Positions 54,124 through 64,000 of a stretch of 64,000 nucleotides of DNA are shown here, piece after piece. The notes below the pieces were generated by a model. It was given only the letters and a program-made list of their open reading frames with translations. It was not told where the DNA came from and made no database searches. The position numbers and the translations under genes are program-made. How positions within the stretch are numbered: the first letter of the stretch is position 1; each line of letters begins with the position of its first letter. This stretch comes from Tricholoma matsutake. Lineage: Eukaryota > Basidiomycota > Agaricomycetes > Agaricales > Tricholomataceae. The stretch spans positions 13,144,001 to 13,208,000 of the forward strand of contig AP026540.1 of the NCBI GenBank assembly GCA_026075535.2, in the 5' to 3' direction.

Positions 54124-54745
54124 AGGATTGTGCTGTACGATATTGTTATATCATAGCATGCAATTGTTCAAGCACAAGAAATGATTTTAGCTATCATTTC
54201 CTCAGAACAACATCCTTTCTAGAGATTATCCAGACCTTAAAATGTGCTATCATCCTTCCTAGAGTTTGTAGTTTGCTGACCAGATACTCAGATACTTTCA
54301 GGAAATGTTCAGGAACTGATGCTTGTACTCCCAGAATTGGAATGTATGATTTTTGTATATCCCAACATGCAATTGTTCAAGTGGAAGAAATGATTATATC
54401 TGCCATTTCCTCTATATCTCATTCTTCCTGGATCCTACCACTTGCTGGTAAGATACTCAGATACTTGCAGGAGATGTTCAGGAACTGACATTTGGACTAA
54501 TGTATGATTTTTGTATATCCCAATATGCAATTATTTGAGTGGAAAAAATGATTTTATCTGGCATTTCCTCTATATCCCATTCATCCTGGCAGCTACCACT
54601 TGCTGATAAGATACTCAGATACTTGCAGGAGATATACAGTAACTGACGCTTGTACTAACAGAATTGCAACATATGATTTTTGTATATCCTAACAGAGAGT
54701 TGTTCAGGTGGAAGAAATGATATTATCTGTCATTTTGTAATGATC
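54124..54745 (+). repeat. Tandem array, about 160-bp unit, four copies
   Basis: The landmark GATTTTTGTATATCC.A..ATGCAATT..TC....GAAGAAATGAT is followed by a TTTCCTC..TATC.CATTC block and AGATACTCAGATACTT. It recurs with starts near 54124, 54346, 54504 and 54676. The first copy lacks part of the unit. No coding content. Confidence 0.65.
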
Positions 54746-54769
54746 TCTGGTATGTCTTGAGGAATGACA

Positions 54770-54935
54770 ATACACATTGTTGGTGTCATGGAAAGGTGCG
54801 CCTAGATGACAGACGCCATGTTGAGCTCCTCAGTTCGAATACCCTGCCTGTTGGAGGACTCGGAGATAGAGGGGGGGAGGAGATCATTGAATGCGACGGA
54901 CGAAATAGTTTTATCTGCTACATCTCATTCTTCCT
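54770..54935 (+). mobile_element. SINE-like element with tRNA-derived promoter
   Basis: TGGTGTCATGG (54781-54791) fits an A box, and GTTCGAATACC (54833-54843) fits the RNA polymerase III B box. Arms such as GGTGCGCC..GAC..ACGCC separate them. A G-rich tail (GAGGACTCGGAGATAGAGG) follows. A second copy, split by an insertion, lies at 56760-57055. Confidence 0.5.
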
Positions 54936-55030
54936 GAATATGGGCCAACGTCATGAATTCATTCCTGGCCTGTTTTGCAAAAGAAAGAAAAAAGAGATGA
55001 TATTTAACACAATGTACCTTTAGGGCAAAA

Positions 55031-55720
55031 CAATCGCCTCGAGCCCAAACTACTCAATTTCTTCAATATCATTGCAGGGGTTCTCACCTGTGCTGACATC
55101 CTCTTGGGGTGGCCATTGCCGATAGCATACACTGGCCAGCCTTCTCATCCCATCTCAACGTCATTCAGCATAATGACTGCTGCATTCCCACACCACTCCT
55201 GCATTGGTTGTCGGGATCCAAATAAAGGACAACAAGCTTGCAGGGTATTGTTAAATCAGGTCATGATGATGCGTGTGATGTCCAGGATGACTCAAATGTG
55301 AGACAACCTGGGCCATCACACCACCCCACATTCCCTGGCAACACACTATGGTCTGGAAACTCGTAATGAGGTGAAGGAGCAACAGAACCGGGCCGGGTAT
55401 GAGGAACTTTGCTATGAAAGTCAAGTTTGATGAAGAAAACTTTGGCAAGGCAGAATCACAAGCATACCAGTGTTGGACCAATGCCACCCAGGCTGTTCCC
55501 TGTGATATCACCTCCATGTCTGACAAACTCCACATCCAAGCCAAGTTATCGGGTTATTCTGAGCTTGCAATGAAAAGTTTCACGTGCCAAATCTGACTCA
55601 AGATGGGTCATTCACATCATCGGCCATGGCTATGGGTGGGAGCGAGTTTTGTTTGAAGGCTTGATCTTCTTCTTATGAAAGCAGATCTGGCAGTGTGATC
55701 AATAAGTAGTAGCATTGATG
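55031..55720. other. Unassigned, no gene recognised
   Basis: A plus-strand reading with pieces such as MKVKFDEENFGKAESQAYQCW exists, but the frames are short and broken and no domain was recognised. It is probably a remnant of an element's interior. Confidence 0.25.
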
Positions 55721-55726
55721 CAGAAT

Positions 55727-55934
55727 AGGTATAAAATGATAAAGAAATGCATTGAAATGCAAAATTTGTAAACACACCTAATAGCCCAGTCCCTAACATC
55801 CTGCGTTGCATCAAAGCATCGACAAAGAATAGGTATAAAATGATAAGGAAATGCATTGAAACGCAAAATTTGTAAACACACCTAATAGTCCAGTCCCTAA
55901 CATCCTGCATCACATCAAATGCAGCAGTAATATC
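55727..55934. repeat. 104-bp direct duplication
   Basis: AGGTATAAAATGATAA.GAAATGCATTGAAA.GCAAAATTTG begins at 55727 and again at 55831. Each copy ends near CCCTAACATCCTGC. Differences are few and mainly transitions. Confidence 0.75.
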
Positions 55935-56759
55935 CATCCTGATGTGCATTACTTAGAGGGCACACTGATGAGGAACACCAGGCTATATGACTCACTGAGC
56001 ACTCGATAGCACTGTCTTATGCAAATTCAATGGATTCCAATTAACTACAGTCAGGCTTTTTAGCTTCCAGTTCACAATCAAAAATACAAATTTCTATCTA
56101 TCTGCAGGGCCCAGCATTAGATGATCAATGCTGAGGGTACCAAATGAAATGTGATGCTCACTAGCTGAACCTCACTATATCCGACAATGCATACACCACA
56201 TCCTCCCCATTGTCGTCGAATATGATGAGGCCTCCAATGCAGATTTGCTTCAAAAGAATGGTCAGAAAAAGCCAACAAAATATTATAGAGGCTTACCACT
56301 CATTCCTTCTGCTTGCCTCATTTCTTAAACCTTGGTAGAATCTGGTAATCATATCTACAAAATGTGGCTTTGCACCATTGATGGTTTCTATACACCTCAA
56401 CCTGATGGCCCTGCTGCGAAGAGCTGACAATTAGATAAAGTAAAAATGGAATAAAATGCTTACTCTGAAGGGCTGAGGGTGTTCAACAATTGGCATTCCA
56501 GAAATCCAATGCGCCATAGGTGATGGTTGTGGTTAGAGATGGGGAGGGAAGATTGAAGCTGTGCTTAAGAGGTTGCAAGTATGGAGGGTGGTTAGTTAGA
56601 GCAGTGGAGAAATGGTAGGGGTTAAGGTAGAATAAAAACAACTCACAAGTGGCAAGGTAGTACAGGGTAAGTTGGAGAGCACAGACTCTTGTTGGTCATG
56701 GTGGTATTCCTAGTTTTGTTTGATGTTGTATTCAGATTGAACTAGAAAGTTAAAGAAAA

Positions 56760-57055
56760 CTGGTTGGTCTAATGGAAGGGGGCACCTAGATGATGGGCAC
56801 CTTGTCCAGCTCCATCTTTTTTCATACCTATGTACTGATGTGCTGAGGTATGGACTGGATATACGTATACCCGTACCTCCTTACATTGTCACTCATTGAA
56901 TTACCACACTCCTTTATGGACTCTTGGGTGTGGCAGATAGCTGCTAGCAATATGATGATATATAAAAAGTGTCAACTGATCAGATATCCTCAGTTTGAAT
57001 ACCTCGCCTGTGGGGCGAGGCAGAGGGGAGAGGAGGCAATTGAATACAACCACCC
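56760..57055 (+). mobile_element. Second SINE-like copy, split by an insertion
   Basis: TTGGTCTAATGGAAGGGGGC and ACCTAGATGATGGGCACC (56764-56801) correspond to the A-box half of the copy at 54781. CAGTTTGAATACCTCGCCTG (56991-57010) corresponds to its B-box half and is followed by the same G-rich tail and ATTGAAT end. About 155 bp of unrelated sequence separates the halves. Confidence 0.5.
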
Positions 57056-57914
57056 AGTGGCACCATTGGCCATGAAGAAAAACTGAGAGGGATAGCAGCC
57101 TTTTTGAGCACCATCAGAAGACGCCGCATTGTGCTTGCAAGGGACTCTCAAAAACTTCGGTGATGAGGCCATCAAGTGTCTGATATGTGAATATAGAGTG
57201 ATATAGGACATATATGTATTCATATGGTCAACTAGCCAGCCATCAATTGAATATCAATGCTTCATGCTGCATCTCCAAGTACACCTATGAGTAGTCAGAT
57301 GCGGCTCTTTCAGAATTTATGTGCAGCCAACCGACCATCAACATCATGATTGTCCAGCTCATTATGAAGAACTAACAATGGCAAATAATATAAAAGATCG
57401 TTCAGATGGTAGATGTGGAAGCTTTTTTGACCTGCCAGACTTTTTCTAGGGCCATAAATGACTGTATTACATAGTTTAGCTACTGCATGTGTGATACATG
57501 TATGCTTCAGGTAAGGGGAACACTGGAACCTCAAGCATGACGTCAAGCCGATGGTAGATGCATTGCAAAGGGGCTGAAGAAGAGGATGATTCCCTCCAGC
57601 TCTGAGGAAAGAAGTTTAGTAAACAATACAGTCCAGATGAGTGACCAAGTCATTTTCTAGATAAACGGTGGGGAGCATAGTATCATACCAGCAACCAAGT
57701 TCATTCCTGCTCCCCAGCAGTCACCATATCACAAACTTGAATGCAGTCAAACTCAGTTAATGGGGTGACAAATAGTTTGAAGGCCTGAGCGCAACTACAC
57801 CTGGGCTTTTAGCCAGTTGTGTCTGATGTGGGAAATATGGATGCCCTTTGGAATGAACTTCAATTAACTAGACTAGAAAATGCGTCAGCTTTCGATCTTT
57901 GATTGCCCAACACC

Positions 57915-58170
57915 CTACAGCCATGCGTTGCTTGCACCAAATTCCTGGGTACGAGTAAAGGGCAGGTGTTGCATAGCCCATAGGGCAGGGTAAGCAAAGA
58001 GGCTCTCACTGTGTGGGGCCATTTGACGCATTGAGAAGTGTATCATTGCCACTACATCAAGCCAACACCTCTGCATACCCCTCACACCAGATGCCATCTG
58101 ACAGAAGCTAGTGCACGCTGGCTGGAGGCGGACTAGAGCATGCTCGATGATTTTCACCACTTGACCAAGG
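57915..58170 (-). pseudogene. Fragment of the multi-copy gene family seen at 61.1-63.0 kb
   Basis: The minus strand reads VVKIIEHALVRLQPA, then CQMASGVRGMQRCWLDVVAMI, parallel to VKMIEHGLIRL, then HQMAFGMRDVQRCWLDVMTML in the copy near 62.5 kb. Nucleotide similarity over about 130 bp is high (for example CACTACATCAAGCCAACACCT on the plus strand). It then diverges. It shows that the family is repeated within the window. Confidence 0.6.
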
Positions 58171-59738
58171 GTTTTTTGTGGGGTTCAATGGCATGAGCAT
58201 GACAGTCTACTAGCCAAGGGAATACTAAGTGGCAAGGCCAGCCTGAGGCAAGGACATACCAATGATGTAGATAAAATGTTGAGGCTTCAGGGTGCCACAA
58301 GAGACTCAAACAGCAATCTCCGTTAGCGGGACATCCAAGAGGATATTGCCCTTAGCGCTGTCAAGAGGTTCAGGTCGGGCTGCCAGTGCTGATAGGTTCA
58401 AGGGGCCAAAGGCAAAGCATAGGGTTGCATGACGAAAAGTCAGACACAACTGGGCAGGTGACAAAAGTCAGACCTGCAGAGCCAGGAACTAGAGAGCAGT
58501 GCTGCCAGAATGAAGAAAGACAGTGAGGGAACAGAAGAAATTCCAAGTCAACTTGAACTTGAAGTTAGGAGTTTCTCATGCTAATGTTTGAAATCCTATT
58601 AGGGTTAAGTAGTACACAGCCACCAACTCAGGTTCAGGTTCAAGTTCACTGATGGACCAGCCTGCCAAGTGACTCGGATGTCAAGCTTACCATGAGTGGA
58701 CACAGGTGATCCCCTATCAAATTAAAATCATCTTTCTCAATTAAGACCAACATCTGTCCACACTGCCACCGATGTTGGATGACGGGGACAAGCACCGGAG
58801 GAATTGTGTACAGCCAGGGTATGACTTATCCAGATTGGCATGTCAACAAATCCCTTACTGTAGTTCTCCTCCTTTTGAGACCCATGCTCAGGCTCAACCC
58901 ATCTGAATAGCCTGACTTGGAGACCCCAGCCAGCCATGGCAAAGGAGTACTGAATCTCATGTGCCAGTGGTTGGATGGAGAGGTTTGAGTGGCCACTGAT
59001 GAGGCTGAGGGAATGATGATTGATGCCCCAGCCTGAGAGGAAACTCGATAACAATGCCACACTCCCATAGGACAAGGTGGGCACTGCACCGTGATGTTGA
59101 ATCCAAAAACTTTTTGCTAGGTTCATAAATGTAGTGGCTACTTGAAAGAAATGATTCACTAGTTCTCAAACGCGGTCACAAACTCACTGAAGTCAGCCAC
59201 CACACTGAGTTGTTGCACCATTCATTGTAGAGCCATGGATTTGATAACAGGATGTCATTCCCAAAGTACTATATGCACCAGAATGGAGAAATGTAGGGCA
59301 TTCGGTATAGTCAAATTGTGATGATTTGAAGAGGATGTGTTTATTGCAAGGGATGGGTCTCCCCCGAAGTTGGGTTTGACACAATAAGCATCTATGTAAA
59401 TCTCTGCAGTGTAACTGCTTGACTTCATCCCCTCAAAGGGTCGGTGAGTGAAAATTCTTGCCAATGAGTGGCCTACTACTAGTAACAAATGTAGAGGGGA
59501 ATTCTCAGGCTATTTCTGGTGTGACTTGATGTCGAGCACAGTGCCATGATAGGTACTACAAGGCTATATATGGTGTGTTGAGACCCTGATATTATTCCAT
59601 AGCAGCGGTAAAACCTATAAGAGCAAAAATATGAATTAGACCAGGTAGACCTCCATGACAACCAGATAAAGAAAGTGCAAATGAATGCTACATACATAGA
59701 TGTCCAATCTGAGCCGACACATGTTAAGAAATGTATAC
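58171..59738. other. Unassigned interval with minus-strand open frames
   Basis: The largest open frame (58737-59159, minus, 140 codons, MNHFFQVATTFMNLAKSF...) and the frame at 59255-59488 show no domain I recognise. Their orientation matches the flanking gene remnants, so they may be exons of decayed elements. Confidence 0.25.
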
Positions 59739-60608
59739 CTAGTACATCCCAGTAAAATCTTCAGGCTCTCTGTCATCTTCTTCCCCCTCCCCATCCTCTA
59801 TGTTATCCATTTCAATGTTGTCCCACCCTTCCAAGTCAAGGTCTTCCAAACACAGCTCTGGTTTGTCCGACTCATAACCCATGTCACTACCTCTGTCGTT
59901 GTCCTGTGCAAGAGACTCTCCCAATGCTTCCTGCAGCCCCAGATCTGGAGCCTGAGTTTCTTGGGCATCCTCAGTCAGATTGGAAACACAGCCTGAAGTG
60001 AGTGCTGACTGATGTGCATGAAAGTGGCCAACACCCAGCCCCCAGTAGTAGCACATGAGAAGATCCCTGTCAGAAAACCTAGGGGAACAGAATAAAATCA
60101 GAAGTAGCAAGTAAGCAATAAACACACCGGTTAATGTAGTATTGATTGTAATCTTTACTATCCTTGGCACAGCATGAGATGCCAATCCCATCCGCTCATC
60201 GTTTTCCTTTTGTAGGGCTTTCTGTAGTTGTGCTTTGCATTACTTCTGTTTTTTGATGCTTCTTGGCATTGTTCATGGAGGCACTCTAACCGGTATAATA
60301 GTGATTCAATAAGCAATGAGCTGCACCAACATCATAAGTCTTACTTCATTTTGCATGGTGAGTGCAACATTGTTTAATTCTTGTTCAACAGCTACATTTT
60401 GGTCCGTAGGGCTTTCCGCAGTTGTGCTTTGCATTACTTCCATTTTTTGATGCTTCTTGGACTGCCAGACCTCTTTAGCTTTCTCCAGACTGCTGGAAAG
60501 CTGTTTCTTCGTCTTCTGGCAACTACACTTGTGAAAAGTATAGGCTTGTAGTACAGAGAACATGTGCCCACAAACACAGACTTGACACCCGGCTGGCAGC
60601 AGGTCCAT
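59739..60608 (-). pseudogene. N-terminal part of a transposon-encoded protein (Plavaka-like?)
   Basis: The start at 60608 reads MDLLPAGCQVCVCGHMFSVLQAYTFHKCSC: a C.CG..F.....H..C finger-like motif followed by QKTKKQLSSSLEKAKEVWQSKK, a basic helix. A second piece (60191-59739) is very acidic (EGWDNIEMDNIEDGEGEEDD). This finger-basic helix-acidic order resembles the N-terminus of Plavaka-like transposases of Agaricomycetes. The catalytic part is not found downstream. Identification is tentative. Confidence 0.35.
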
Positions 60609-61080
60609 GGCAAGATAATCAGAATGGTGGTGGGCAGAACTCTGCTAACAGTGCGATGTCCAGAAACCTCAGCCTGACTGGAGGGCTCAATGTGAGAAAA
60701 TGATCGCTAGCATGTATGAGTCAATTTATGAATTGACAGTCTGAGTCCGATATTGCCGGATTAGTAAAAGGCCGTAAATGTTGGATGCACTACGGAGGCA
60801 TTGTATTAGAATGAGGAAATGTTCAAGTTAATGCTAAGGGATGAGTGAGCTTACTGTTGTCATTCCCATCAAACTTGCACTTCAAAGTTTCCTATTTTGA
60901 ATTATCCCAAATCATCAGTGGATATCATCAATAGTTGTAGCACCATACCTTTGCTTTGACCATGTATGATGGGTTATACTAAAATGACTCAAGCTGGAAG
61001 TTGGGACAATGTGGGGACTAATAAAACAGAAGGATGTTTACAGATAATAAGATTTTACAAGATATACTATACATAGGTAA
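60609..61080. other. Non-coding interval, nothing recognised
   Basis: There are no sizeable open frames, no tandem repeat and no clear element ends. Confidence 0.3.
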
Positions 61081-63047
61081 TTATGGAAGCCGGGTAGGAA
61101 CAACTGCGGCACAGCCAAATAAACAATAGAAAGTTTGCATATAAAAACAAGTTATGTGGTCCTTGAGTTGCTGGACATCTGCTTCAGTATACATATTATG
61201 TGAGGCCAGATCAGGTAGTAAAAGAGGTGTCGGCTTCAGTCCATCCCAATCCCTCATCAATGCCCTCACCACCAGCAAAAATGGTAACCTTTCTCGCCAG
61301 TCATGAGCTTGCAAACCAAAATTTGCCCACTGTATGTTGGTGATGACTAGCGAAGGTACATCAAAACACTTTAGCACCATAGCCTGCTGCTCATGTTCAC
61401 CCCAGTGGGGTGACAAGCCTGAGGCATGCTTGTCGAGGGCCAAAAGCTCAAAGCGGAAATTAAGCTCAGTCAATTCCCATAGAATTTTCTGTGCCTCATC
61501 AATTGGCACTGTGGGACAACTGTCAGATGGTGGAGGACAAAGGTCAATCTGGAGTTCATCCAAAGCATCTGCAAAGATGGCCTTGACTTGTTCATGTTGA
61601 CGAATTACACTTGGCTTGTGGCTGTGTGCCACAAGCCCATCAAGAAGAAAATCATGCCACTGTTGACTGGACAAGGGAGATGCTGAGCTTTCTGCTGAAA
61701 ATACTCATAAGATGCAGGCAGGTTGAAATACTTTCTATGTGGCGAAGAATTTTGCATGGCGAGCCTTGTTGGTGGAAGCAAAAATTGCTGCCTCAGGAAA
61801 TAGATAATGCATGTGATAAGATGCCGGGGGTTCGTCCCTTTTAACCGCCTTCAACACATCATGCCAGGCAGGAATTGAGAGTGGCATGAGGGGGCTCTTG
61901 TACACATCAAACTTGTTGCAGCCTGTTGGTGGATTTGAAGATTTCCACTTATTATCTGTCATGGGAGGGTGAGTTGACGGATGACAAAACAACTCTGGTT
62001 ACTTACAAAGAACTCCTTTTCCCTTACCCTTGTTGGCACCATATTGTTGGCTAACTCCCCCAATGGCCCTGGCGCCTGGTCTGTCTTTTGATCTTACTAA
62101 GGCTTCTATGTATCCTGATGTGGATGTATTCATTTTGCTGGCATGGAGGGCGAACAGATCCAGATAGCACAGGAAGTTGCGAGCATACAGTAAGATTGCC
62201 TCATGCTTGTAATGAGAACTAGCTGGGCCCCTATATATAATAGGGTAATTGAAGTGGTGTGGCTCAAAGCAGATCCCATAGTGGCATGGTACCATAAGCA
62301 GGACGACTGTGAGTATATTTGTTTGGCCAAGGTCCAAGGCTGGCCATGTCAACCAGAATGGAAGGCCTGCATAGAAAAAGTCCTGCACAACATGAATATC
62401 ATTGGTGAAAACACCAACAGTGTCAGCAACTTCGACTGATGGGGAGCCCACTGCCAACCTAGTCGAGTCCATCCGGGGTTTGTACACCTCCATGTAATCC
62501 AACATCGTCATTACATCAAGCCAACACCTTTGCACATCCCTCATGCCAAACGCCATCTGATGGAAGTTCGTCCATACCGACCCAAGACGGATGAGGCCAT
62601 GCTCGATCATTTTAACCATTGGACCAAGGGTAGGCAGCACCCAAGATTTGGATGAATTTGACATGAATGCTTGGACCCAAGATAACAAAATCGACACTGA
62701 ACACTTCAGCTCACCCAGCTTTGAATCTGATAGCTTCCCAAGGCCCCGAATGGGGGATGCTGGGTCCCTCAAGGGTATAAAGTCCTCGTGCATAGGTTCC
62801 CACCATACAATTAAATGGGTGGAAAGCAATTTAGCCCTAGGAATTGCACTGTGGTGACAGTTAAATGCATTATAAGGCTGTGGCCAGAGAATAGGATCAT
62901 CATCTGCATAGAGGCTGTCAGCGTGCATCATTACTTTACAGTCTCCAGCTGGCAGTTCGGGGATGAAGGTTCGATTAGGAGTGGTGACAAAATATTCTCC
63001 ATCGAAGAGGAGAGCCCCAACTTTGCCATCCGTCGCACCAATGGGCC
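61081..63047 (-). pseudogene. Multi-copy Agaricomycete gene of unknown function, decayed
   Basis: Exon-like pieces on the minus strand: from 63047 (after a CTTACAG acceptor) GALLFDGEYFVTTPNRTFIP; then 62931-62009 with MHADSLYADDDPILW, VQRCWLDVMTMLDYMEVYKP, VADTVGVFTNDIHVVQDFFY, AGLPFWLTWPA and FNYPIIYRGPA. An intron (GTAAGT...GACAG, about 62006-61956) follows, then KSPLMPLSIPAWHDVLKAV and YLFPEAAIFAS...FFAT. A TAG follows where related copies have a tryptophan codon. After a one-base shift the protein continues with SSQQWHDFLLDGL, KILWELTELNFRFELLALDK, WRERLPFLLVVRALMRDW and FYMQTFYCLFGCAAVVPTRLP to 61081. The family is widespread and multi-copy in mushrooms. No function is known to me; its repetition suggests carriage by mobile elements. 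Confidence 0.65.
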
Positions 63048-63307
63048 CTGTAAGAACACATTCAGCAGGGAAGCCATCACAAACTCAAGATTCAACACAC
63101 TATAATCAACTCAAAACCTCAGCAAATCATCATCCACAAGCATGGCAGTCATTTTGATGAGTTCCTGCTAGCCATGAGAATACTACTTAGTACTAGTAAG
63201 AGAGGTACAGGCAATGATGTAAATATAGCGTTTGTTAAGAACTGATCCTAGAAGGTTTGTTGGAATCCGATCGGACACTGCGGGTGTTGTTTACGGAAGG
63301 TTGTTGG

Positions 63308-64000
63308 TGATAGGTTGTCTCCTTGGCTCAAAGGCTGATTCACCATTTTGACCACATTCTAATCACATCGGATAACTCGCACGAGGTCCCAGAAGCAGCG
63401 CGACCACTCCTGACCAAGTCTACTGAGTGCGAGCATCGTATTGAACACGATCGAACATCGTCAAGCAGTGCGAGCATCGTATCGAACACAATCGAACATT
63501 GTCGAGCATTGTCGAGCATCAAACGTGGTCAAACATCATTGAGGATCATATTGAACGCAATCGAACATCATTGAGGATCGTATCAAACATGATCGAACAT
63601 TGTCGAGCATCATGAACATCATCGAGCATTGTCGAGCATCACGAGCATCATATCGAATGCGATCGAACAACATCGAACCTCGAAAAACATTGTCAGACAC
63701 AGTATTTCTTGTTTGAACGATCTTCGGATGCATGCTGGACACATGGGACACTATATCGCGTATATCGAACACATTTCGACCACATGTGCATGCATACAAT
63801 CTGCTCGAAGCAGTTTCCGATCTTTTATTCAATTTATAACAAGGACAGTCCAGTTTTAGCTATTCTTTCTTATTATTTCTTCATCATGTGTTATATTCAC
63901 CCCTTCTAGGCTCGCTTTATTGTTCTGATATACTTATATTGTCTTTTGCCTCGAGTTTTCCACATGTTTGCCTCATGTTCTCTAGCCTTTTTAGGTACTT
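63308..64000 (+). repeat. LTR of the TGATA gypsy family, running off the window
   Basis: TGATAGGTTGTCTCCTTGG at 63308 matches the LTR start at 14565 (minus strand). AATCACATCGG, GACAGTC.....TTTAG, TCATCATGTG and TCTTTTGCCTC..GTT blocks also match in order. No polypurine tract precedes it, so it is a 5' LTR of an element continuing to the right, or a solo LTR. It contains an expanded ATCGAACATCGTCGAGCATC-type minisatellite (63420-63700). Confidence 0.8.

Noticed and set aside
63400..63720. Short regular repeats suggesting a CRISPR array
   Set aside because: The sequence is eukaryotic, units are irregular and lack unique spacers. They are a minisatellite within an LTR.

Overview
The window looks like transposon-rich chromosomal DNA of a mushroom-forming basidiomycete (Agaricomycetes). 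The evidence is: genes split by many 44-81 bp GT-AG introns; a FunK1 fungal-specific kinase; a Plavaka-type transposase, a class expanded in basidiomycetes; and several multi-copy Agaricomycete protein families of unknown function. All identifications come from reading translations and remembered family motifs; no search was run.

Only three host genes look intact. They are a Nop8/NOL8-like ribosome-biogenesis gene (25868-27752, minus, 4 exons), a 17-exon aldehyde dehydrogenase gene (29445-31879, plus, with 11-nt and 14-nt micro-exons) and a FunK1 kinase gene (50807-53211, plus, 4 exons). All three gave spliced reading frames that close exactly. An F-box/LRR-like gene (32117-33530, minus) carries a stop and a frameshift.

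The rest is nested and truncated mobile DNA. 0-2 kb: a non-autonomous element with CACTG-type inverted ends and intron-like tandem units. 2-7.2 kb: a decayed Plavaka transposase with a divergent DUF6532-like gene. 7.3-13.4 kb: two copies of one Ty1/copia family, the second interrupted by a Ty3/gypsy LTR. 13.4-21.5 kb: a minus-strand Ty3/gypsy element with an antisense gene between pol and its 3' LTR. 22.4-25.9 kb: a minus-strand Ty1/copia element with LTR and primer-binding site, cut by a hAT-like MITE. 34.4-37.4 kb: a hAT-like element followed by a mosaic of captured fragments, including a tyrosine recombinase and a histone H2B gene split into two opposed halves. 37.4-40.6 kb: a gypsy element. 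40.6-44.6 kb: two copia 3' fragments, a ~157-bp tandem array and a short MITE. 45.7-49 kb: a long-TIR element with a DDE_3 transposase remnant and two separate hAT-like insertions, each with a perfect 8-bp target duplication. 53.4-63 kb: a KDZ-associated fragment, tandem repeats, SINE-like tRNA-derived copies and decayed multi-copy genes. 63.3 kb to the end: the start of another LTR of the 13.4-kb gypsy family.

The most unusual observation is the histone H2B locus at 36.4-36.8 kb: tail on the plus strand, histone-fold core on the minus strand, about 45 bp apart, with the core joined directly to a tyrosine recombinase fragment. Also notable are the intron-like tandem units, a dispersed 8-bp-stem hairpin family, the antisense gene inside the gypsy element, and the nested hAT insertions that allow relative dating.
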